Of a stretch of DNA of 49,732 nt, positions 44,909 to 49,732 are shown piece by piece. The notes under the pieces are model-generated. The model ran no database searches and was not told the DNA's origin. It saw nothing but the letters and a program-made list of their open reading frames with translations. The stretch is taken from NCBI GenBank assembly GCA_013178375.1, contig JABLXQ010000043.1, positions 1-49,732 on the forward strand. The letters are read 5' to 3'. Every line of letters starts with the position of its first letter. The first letter of the stretch is position 1. This DNA is from Gammaproteobacteria bacterium (GTDB lineage Bacteria > Pseudomonadota > Gammaproteobacteria > Pseudomonadales > Ketobacteraceae). A program made the translations under genes and the position numbers.

Positions 44909-45289
44909 ATGTTCAGTCATGTCATGCTCGGCGCAAACGATATTCAGGCGTCGAAGAAATTTTACGATTCTATTTTTAAAGTTCTTGGGTATCAGCCGGG
45001 CGTGATTGATGAGAAAGGTCGCTGCTTCTATTTCAACAAAACGGGCGTTTTCGCGCTTAGTATCCCCATTAATGGTGAGCCAGCATCGAAAGGTAATGGC
45101 AGTACCATTGGTTTTTCTGCGAAGAGCGAAAAAGACGTGAATGATTGGCATGCGGCTGGGCTCGCAAATGGTGGTGTAACTTGTGAAGATCCGCCAGGTA
45201 TTCGTGAAGGGTCGGGCATGAAATTGTATTTGGCCTATCTGCTCGATCCCGCCGGCAATAAAATTTGCGCGTTGCATCGTTTGCCCTGA
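44909..45289 (+). CDS. VOC-family (glyoxalase-like) protein
   Basis: The 126-residue single-module VOC protein starts FSHVMLGANDIQASKKFYDS and ends YLLDPAGNKICALHR, with a metal-ligand His at the start and an acidic end region. Members are dioxygenases, glyoxalases or resistance proteins; the substrate is not evident. A GGGA lies 8 nt before the ATG. It sits just after the 21-bp repeat block. Confidence 0.86.
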   Translation: MFSHVMLGANDIQASKKFYDSIFKVLGYQPGVIDEKGRCFYFNKTGVFALSIPINGEPASKGNGSTIGFSAKSEKDVNDWHAAGLANGGVTCEDPPGIREGSGMKLYLAYLLDPAGNKICALHRLP

Positions 45290-45353
45290 TGAGTGCAGGG
45301 TGGACATGTGCAGAAGCACCATTCGCGATTCATAAAATACAGGAGAGATTTTT

Positions 45354-46385
45354 ATGGAACATCGACAACTAGGCCGCTCGGGCCTCATGGTGCCCGCGCT
45401 CAGTCTCGGCACGGCTACCTTCGGCGGTGGTGGCGAATTTTTCAAACTGTGGGGAAGCACCCAGGCCGAAGAGGCGCGGCGGATGGTCGACGTCTGCCTG
45501 GAGCATGGGCTGAACTTTTTCGATACCGCTGACGTTTATTCCAACGGCCTGTCGGAACAGGTGCTGGGTGAGGCGCTGAAAGGGCGGCGTAACCAGGCGC
45601 TGATTTCCAGCAAGGGCACCTTCGGGATGGGCAGCGGGGCGAACGAGGTTGGATCGTCCCGGTATCACATCACACGAGCGGTGGAAGACAGTCTGCGTCG
45701 ACTAGGCACCGATCACATTGACCTGTATTTCATGCATGCTTTCGATGCGTTGACGCCGGTGGAGGAGACACTGCGCGCGCTCGATGATCTGATCTCCAGC
45801 GGCAAGATCGGCTACATCGGCGCCTCAAATTTTTCGGGATGGCATCTCATGAAGGCGCTGGCGACGTCCGAAAAATATGGCCTGGGTCGCTACGTTGCGT
45901 ATCAGGGTTACTACTCGCTGATTGGCCGCGATTACGAGTGGGAGTTGATGCCCCTGGCGCTGGATCAAGGCGTCGGCTCGATGATCTGGAGCCCACTCGG
46001 CTGGGGCCGTTTGACGGGGAAGATTCGGCGGGGACAAGAGAATTCCAGCGGACGCATCGCAGCTGGCGGCGATGTTGGCGGCCCTCCCGTTCAGGACGAA
46101 CTTCTGTTCAACGTCATCGATGTGCTGGACGAAATCGCTCAGCAGCGTGGCAAGTCGATCGCGCAGGTTGCGCTGAACTGGGTGCTGGGACGTCCTTCGG
46201 TCGCGAATGTGGTTATCGGTGCGCGCAACGAGGAACAGCTCAAGCAAAACTTGGGTGCCGTCGGCTGGCAGTTGTCGCCCGAAGAGGCCCAGCGGCTGGA
46301 TGCAGCCAGTCATCGTGAGCCGGTCTACCCGTACTGGCATCAAAAAGGCTTCGATTCACGAAATCCCAAGCCAACCCGCTGGTAG
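45354..46385 (+). CDS. Aldo/keto reductase
   Basis: The 343-residue protein is a TIM-barrel NADPH-dependent reductase of the YghZ/Tas-like group: catalytic Asp and Tyr in FFDTADVYSNG, Lys in LISSKG, His in DLYFMHAFD, and cofactor-binding VIGARNEEQLKQNL. Strong AGGAG precedes the ATG. It has core-genome base composition, unlike the preceding 5 kb. Confidence 0.93.
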   Translation: MEHRQLGRSGLMVPALSLGTATFGGGGEFFKLWGSTQAEEARRMVDVCLEHGLNFFDTADVYSNGLSEQVLGEALKGRRNQALISSKGTFGMGSGANEVGSSRYHITRAVEDSLRRLGTDHIDLYFMHAFDALTPVEETLRALDDLISSGKIGYIGASNFSGWHLMKALATSEKYGLGRYVAYQGYYSLIGRDYEWELMPLALDQGVGSMIWSPLGWGRLTGKIRRGQENSSGRIAAGGDVGGPPVQDELLFNVIDVLDEIAQQRGKSIAQVALNWVLGRPSVANVVIGARNEEQLKQNLGAVGWQLSPEEAQRLDAASHREPVYPYWHQKGFDSRNPKPTRW

Positions 46386-46399
46386 GGCGAGGGATTGAT

Positions 46400-46792
46400 A
46401 TGCATCCAGATACCCTGAAGTACAACGAACAGCTGGAGGCAAATCACAAGGAAGTCTGTGATTTGCTTGCCCAGCAAATCGACAAAAACTTGCCTGAAGC
46501 TGAAAACAGGATCTGGCACGCTCACCCGGTCTGGTTTCTGGATGGCAATCCAACGGTCGGCTACAGCAAACAGAAACCCGGCATACGGCTGATGTTCTGG
46601 AGCGGGGCGAATTTTGAAGAAGCAGGGCTGAATGTAGTAGGCAAGAAATTCAAGGATGCATCTGTTTTCTATAATGATGTTTCGGAAGTGGGGAAGTCAG
46701 ATCTGCGGCGCTGGCTTAAAAAGGCGCGGGAGATTCAATGGGACTACAAAAACATAGTCCGGCGGAAAGGGCGGCTGGAGCGGTTGACGTGA
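46400..46792 (+). CDS. DUF1801-domain protein
   Basis: The 130-residue protein has the YdhG/DUF1801 pattern: NRIWHAHPVWFLDGNPTVGY, GIRLMFWSGANF and a C-terminal LRRWLKKAREIQWDYKNI. Function unknown; the family fold is a small alpha-beta barrel. It starts 14 bp after the reductase gene with AGGGA upstream, so the two may be co-transcribed. Confidence 0.82.
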   Translation: MHPDTLKYNEQLEANHKEVCDLLAQQIDKNLPEAENRIWHAHPVWFLDGNPTVGYSKQKPGIRLMFWSGANFEEAGLNVVGKKFKDASVFYNDVSEVGKSDLRRWLKKAREIQWDYKNIVRRKGRLERLT

Positions 46793-46877
46793 GCAAGATT
46801 CACATGGTACCAGCCCGCATAGTTTCAGAACCCGTAAAAATAGCGGTGGCCCAATCGCTTAACTCCGGCCCAAAAAA

Positions 46878-47333
46878 GTGAAATACACAATCAAATACTC
46901 AACCCACCTCGCAGCGTCTGAAAAGGAAGTGTGGGAGTGGATGACGTCCATTGATGGAATCTCCAAAGAGATGTCTCCATTCATGCGTATGTCCGTACCG
47001 GCAGGGGTGACGAATCTTCAATCAGCTTCATTTGAGCCGGGCAAGCGGCTGTTTCGAAGCTGGATTACGTTGTTCAAAATCATTCCCTTCGACTATTCGG
47101 ATTTGACTTTGGAGAGCCTTGAAGAAGGTGTCGGATTCGTTGAGAAATCTCCGATGGGTTCAATGCGGTCATGGCAACATGTGCGGCGTATTTCGCCGGC
47201 AGAGAAAGGTTGCATATTGACGGATGAGGTTACCTTTGAGCCCAGATTCGCCGGGTTCATTGCCAATAGAATTGTAAGGGCATTCTTTGGTCACCGGCAT
47301 CGCATGCTGCGTCGTTATCTTGGCGGCGTCTGA
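46878..47333 (+). CDS. SRPBCC-family ligand-binding protein
   Basis: The 151-residue protein fits the START-like SRPBCC fold: KYSTHLAASEKEVWEWMTSI at the start, FEPGKRLF, and a C-terminal helix FIANRIVRAFFGHRHRMLRRYL. It starts with GTG and has no clear ribosome binding site. Immediately upstream is GCTTAACTCCGGC, which resembles the L' part of attC sites and may be a cassette remnant. Confidence 0.78.
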   Translation: MKYTIKYSTHLAASEKEVWEWMTSIDGISKEMSPFMRMSVPAGVTNLQSASFEPGKRLFRSWITLFKIIPFDYSDLTLESLEEGVGFVEKSPMGSMRSWQHVRRISPAEKGCILTDEVTFEPRFAGFIANRIVRAFFGHRHRMLRRYLGGV

Positions 47334-47397
47334 CAGGTGGCTGGGATATTCTATGCCCGAAAAAGGTTAGCCAAGCTATTCAGGAGCCGCATAAAAA

Positions 47398-47970
47398 ATG
47401 AAAACCCAGTTCTTCACCGCGACCAGTCTTGATGGCTTCATTGCTACTGAGGATGATTCACTGGACTGGTTGTTTCCGCTTGGCGATCTGAATGACTCCA
47501 GCTATCCAGCGTTCATTGCAGATGTGGGCGCATTGGCAATAGGATCGGCAACTTACGAATGGATGATGCGCCACGCAGAGCAGGTTGCCGCTCAGGCTGG
47601 TTCCGCGTGGCCCTACACCCAGCCAACCTGGATTTTCTCCAGTCGCAAACTTCCCATCATCCAAGGTGCAAACATTCGGATCGTGAGTGGTGATGTGCGC
47701 GATGTCCACGCTGAAATGCGCGCGGCTGCCGGTACCAACAATATCTGGATCGTGGGTGGCGGAGATCTCGCGGGCCAGTTCTACGATGCGGGTTTGCTGG
47801 ACGAAATTATCATTCAGGTGGGGTCGGCTACCCTTGGCAAGGGCAAGCCGCTTTTCCCGCGCCGGGTGCTAAGTCCGGTGCTGCGCCTGACGGCGGTTCG
47901 CCAGATGGGCGCTGGCATGGTTGAGTTGCGCTATGACGTCCACAAAGGTGATGCGGTGGCAACCGCCTGA
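47398..47970 (+). CDS. Dihydrofolate reductase-family (RibD C-terminal) protein
   Basis: The 190-residue protein has the RibD-C/DHFR-like fold: FFTATSLDGFIATEDDSLDW, GSATYEWM, WIFSSRKL, IWIVGGGDLAGQFYDAGLLDE and GKGKPLFP. It should be an NAD(P)H-dependent reductase; the substrate is not known and it is not a true folate enzyme. AGGAG precedes the ATG. The truncated AHSA1 gene starts 4 bp after its stop. Confidence 0.88.
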   Translation: MKTQFFTATSLDGFIATEDDSLDWLFPLGDLNDSSYPAFIADVGALAIGSATYEWMMRHAEQVAAQAGSAWPYTQPTWIFSSRKLPIIQGANIRIVSGDVRDVHAEMRAAAGTNNIWIVGGGDLAGQFYDAGLLDEIIIQVGSATLGKGKPLFPRRVLSPVLRLTAVRQMGAGMVELRYDVHKGDAVATA

Positions 47971-47974
47971 CAAC

Positions 47975-48223
47975 ATGAAAACAGCACCCAGAGTCGATTC
48001 GGCATCGAGGCTGATTCAGGCATCTCCTGCAGACATTTACCGTGCCTTTGCCGAGCCTGGCGCGATGGAGCAGTGGTTGCCTCCGGGTGACATGGTGGGC
48101 CGGATGCTGCATTTTGATTTTCGCGATGGCGGCTCATACCGCATGCGGCTCATCTACCACGCGACAGGAATGCGCTCTTCCCGGGAAAATCTGGCGCTTT
48201 TCGTGGAAGAGAGAGCAGATTAG
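47975..48223 (+). pseudogene. Truncated AHSA1/SRPBCC gene
   Basis: The 82-residue product covers only the N-terminal half of an AHSA1-type SRPBCC protein (RLIQASPADIYRAFAEP, MEQWLPP, FDFRDGGSYRMRLIY). Homology then stops and an unrelated tail (MRSSRENLALFVEERAD) follows. Full-length members have about 150 residues with conserved second-half strands, and no frame in the 60 bp that follow restores them before the convergent gene. A deletion is more likely than one frameshift. Confidence 0.6.
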
Positions 48224-48283
48224 GCGACGCAGATCCACATGAAAAAAATACGTCGACGCCGGAATGAATCCCAATGTTGATGG

Positions 48284-49084
48284 CTATTTCAGCTTTCGGC
48301 GCCTGAACAAAAATCCACTCATACCCAACAACAATAAGGCGAAACTGGACGGCTCGGGAATATCTGCCGGAGTTCCAGCCGGTTTTGAATTGACATCAGT
48401 AAGACGAAACTTGATCGTGCTGTCGAACAAGGTTTCATTGACAGGCAGCCCCTCATCTCCGTTAAACCGGGTCCGGCTCTGATAATATTTGAACTGCCCA
48501 TCCCCGTTGGTCTGGTTATCGAGCGGGTCGGTATCCTTCCATTGGAATGACTGATCCAGCGTGAGCCCGCTGAGAAAATTGTTCAGGCTGTCGCTGACGG
48601 AGATTTCAAAGGTTTTTCTATAGAAGTTGCTGATATCGCCCTGGAGTTCTTCGCGGGTTTCATTGTCTTTCAGATACAGGTGGTCAGCGACGGGGGTTCC
48701 GTCATCGCCGATGCCATGTTCGATAGCCAGAAATTCATTGGTTCGCCAGCCTTCGACTGCAGCATCGTAATCGTAGTCGCCGGTAAGCTGGAATGACTGG
48801 CCTGCGATCTGAAAATCCGTGGTCAGGGCGCCGGCCTTGTTATCTATATCCCACCACCAGTAAAAGCTTGTTTCTTCATGGCCTTCCCCGGCAGCGGCGG
48901 TATCCAGCAGATAGCGCCCTTTGATTTCCCGGCCCGCGAATGCGTCTGCGGACCAGAGCTGGCCTGCCAGGTTATTCACGCTGGTCACCAGGCCGGTAAA
49001 CTGGACTTCCATCAGTGTTGCTTGAAGGTTGGACGAAGCAAGGGATGCTGTCAGCAGCCCTGTAGTCAAAAGTGCGTATTTCAT
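48284..49084 (-). CDS. PEP-CTERM sorting-domain protein
   Basis: This 266-residue exported protein has an N-terminal signal (KYALLTTGLLTASLASS) and a C-terminal PEP-CTERM tail: IPEPSSFALLLLG, a short hydrophobic span, then RRRKLK. That tail is processed by exosortase in bacteria that make extracellular polysaccharide. The body is a beta-rich domain typical of PEP-CTERM proteins. The ATG at 49082-49084 is used as AGGAAGG precedes it; the longer frame adds 32 residues that break the signal peptide. No exosortase gene is in view. Confidence 0.87.
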   Translation of the reverse strand: MKYALLTTGLLTASLASSNLQATLMEVQFTGLVTSVNNLAGQLWSADAFAGREIKGRYLLDTAAAGEGHEETSFYWWWDIDNKAGALTTDFQIAGQSFQLTGDYDYDAAVEGWRTNEFLAIEHGIGDDGTPVADHLYLKDNETREELQGDISNFYRKTFEISVSDSLNNFLSGLTLDQSFQWKDTDPLDNQTNGDGQFKYYQSRTRFNGDEGLPVNETLFDSTIKFRLTDVNSKPAGTPADIPEPSSFALLLLGMSGFLFRRRKLK

Positions 49085-49387
49085 ACAGCCCTTCCTGTGC
49101 TGGTATAAAATGATGGGATGGGTAATGTGCGGAAAGAACAGCGCTACGTTTGTTGTCAGAGTCGCCTGAGTCGCCAGCATAGGCCTGTTGTCCGGCGTCC
49201 GGCAATGGCTTCCTTCAAATCAAAAATCATAAGCCGATTCGGTGCAATAACTTGAATAGAGCTGTCCCCCGTGCGTCTGTGGTTGTAACCTTTACGGGTG
49301 CGCTGTGGTCTGGATGACATTCCACACCCGCACCTGTGTCGTCCGTTATCGGGCCTCCAGTGACCTGGCGATCAAAAGGAGCAATCC
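49085..49387. other. Divergent intergenic region
   Basis: About 300 bp lie between the PEP-CTERM gene and the hydrolase gene. A TATA-like element (TTTATACC on the minus strand near 49101-49108) may serve the PEP-CTERM gene. No RNA gene, repeat or clear plus-strand promoter is seen. Confidence 0.35.
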
Positions 49388-49732
49388 ATGGAAATGACCA
49401 GCGCAACACCCATCAGCACGCGTTCGCGAAATGAGCAGGCAACCACCAGCCGTAGCGGCCCCAAAGCAAAAAAGAAAACAAAGGCAAAGGCCGCGCAGAT
49501 ACCGCCGCGGCGTCTGGATTTCGATTTCAGTCCGGCTACGGCGAAACGCTATTTCTACGACGACGATCCGTTTCTCAGCGCATTCTGGCTGACCATGTCC
49601 ACCTTGTTTCCAGCAGGGGAGGATTTTTTCATCGCATCCGTGCGTCATTACCGGGACCAGATCGATGATCCTGAATTGCGGGCGCAGATTGCTGGCTTTA
49701 TCGGCCAGGAGGCGATGCACAAGAAGGAACAC
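49388..49732 (+). CDS. Metal-dependent hydrolase (PF10118-like), N-terminal part
   Basis: The frame starts at ATG 49388 and runs off the right edge after 115 residues. A basic, Lys-rich leader (about 1-40) precedes the family stretch FDFSPATAKRYFYDDDPF, TLFPAGEDFFIASVRHYRDQ and GFIGQEAMHKKEH. The Glu and His residues fit the ferritin-like metal site of these predicted hydrolases. Members often neighbour SDR and hydrolase genes like the fusion at the other end of this window. Confidence 0.88.
   Translation, partial: MEMTSATPISTRSRNEQATTSRSGPKAKKKTKAKAAQIPPRRLDFDFSPATAKRYFYDDDPFLSAFWLTMSTLFPAGEDFFIASVRHYRDQIDDPELRAQIAGFIGQEAMHKKEH

Noticed and set aside
1-49732. tRNA or rRNA genes
   Set aside because: I found no cloverleaf with conserved TTC-loop sequence and no rRNA core sequence on either strand; a covariance search was not possible here.

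Overview
The window is about 49.7 kb of GC-rich chromosomal DNA from a gammaproteobacterium. It suggests a marine, Alcanivorax/Pseudomonas-like member of the Oceanospirillales-Pseudomonadales group; this placement is an inference. The basis is the assimilatory nitrate cluster with a fused PP2C phosphatase-kinase, a class II ribonucleotide reductase split into NrdJa/NrdJb as in Pseudomonas, Mpl, PurU, a pyrophosphate-type phosphofructokinase, and lipid-type genes (an EphD-like fusion, MpaB-type oxygenases, an acyl-CoA synthetase). The stretch at about 40.4-44.5 kb is visibly richer in AT and carries mobile cassettes.

Layout. 0-2.6 kb: tail of an unknown gene, an alpha/beta-hydrolase-SDR fusion, and ppa. 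2.9-14 kb: nitrogen assimilation. nirD, nirB, nasA and a flavoprotein reductase gene lie on the minus strand; narK and a kinase-phosphatase gene diverge on the plus strand. Three good sigma-54 promoters precede nirB, the flavoprotein-nasA pair and narK. nirB also has two NtrC-like sites placed as at E. coli glnAp2, and a short leader with two mutually exclusive hairpins next to its Shine-Dalgarno sequence. 14.1-15.8 kb: purU, a 35-codon ORF and a TetR regulator. 15.9-21.7 kb: an unusual redox and lipid block made of an MpaB-type oxygenase, an acyl-CoA synthetase, a lipoprotein that joins a LolB-like domain to a second MpaB domain, an FMN-binding protein and a PepSY membrane protein. 21.8-29 kb: a spermidine-synthase-like gene, pfp, a membrane protein, mpl, a small lipoprotein, pcm, a YhcG-type nuclease with a short coupled ORF, and an Smr protein. 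29.1-36.7 kb: two related 7TMR-DISM hybrid histidine kinases and acs. 37-40.3 kb: nrdJa-nrdJb behind paired NrdR boxes and a long structured leader.

40.4-43 kb holds integron cassettes with three attC sites and no integrase in view (a CALIN-like cluster). It is followed by DUF4166, zinc-ribbon and methyltransferase genes, a 21-bp-periodic repeat block, and a run of small enzyme genes (VOC, aldo/keto reductase, DUF1801, SRPBCC, RibD-type reductase, a truncated AHSA1 gene). The window closes with a PEP-CTERM protein and the start of a PF10118-type metal-dependent hydrolase.

The most novel-looking items are the LolB-MpaB fusion inside a possible cell-envelope electron-transfer unit, the nirB control region, the cassette array, and the 21-bp repeat block. 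All calls come from reading the sequence; no database search was run.
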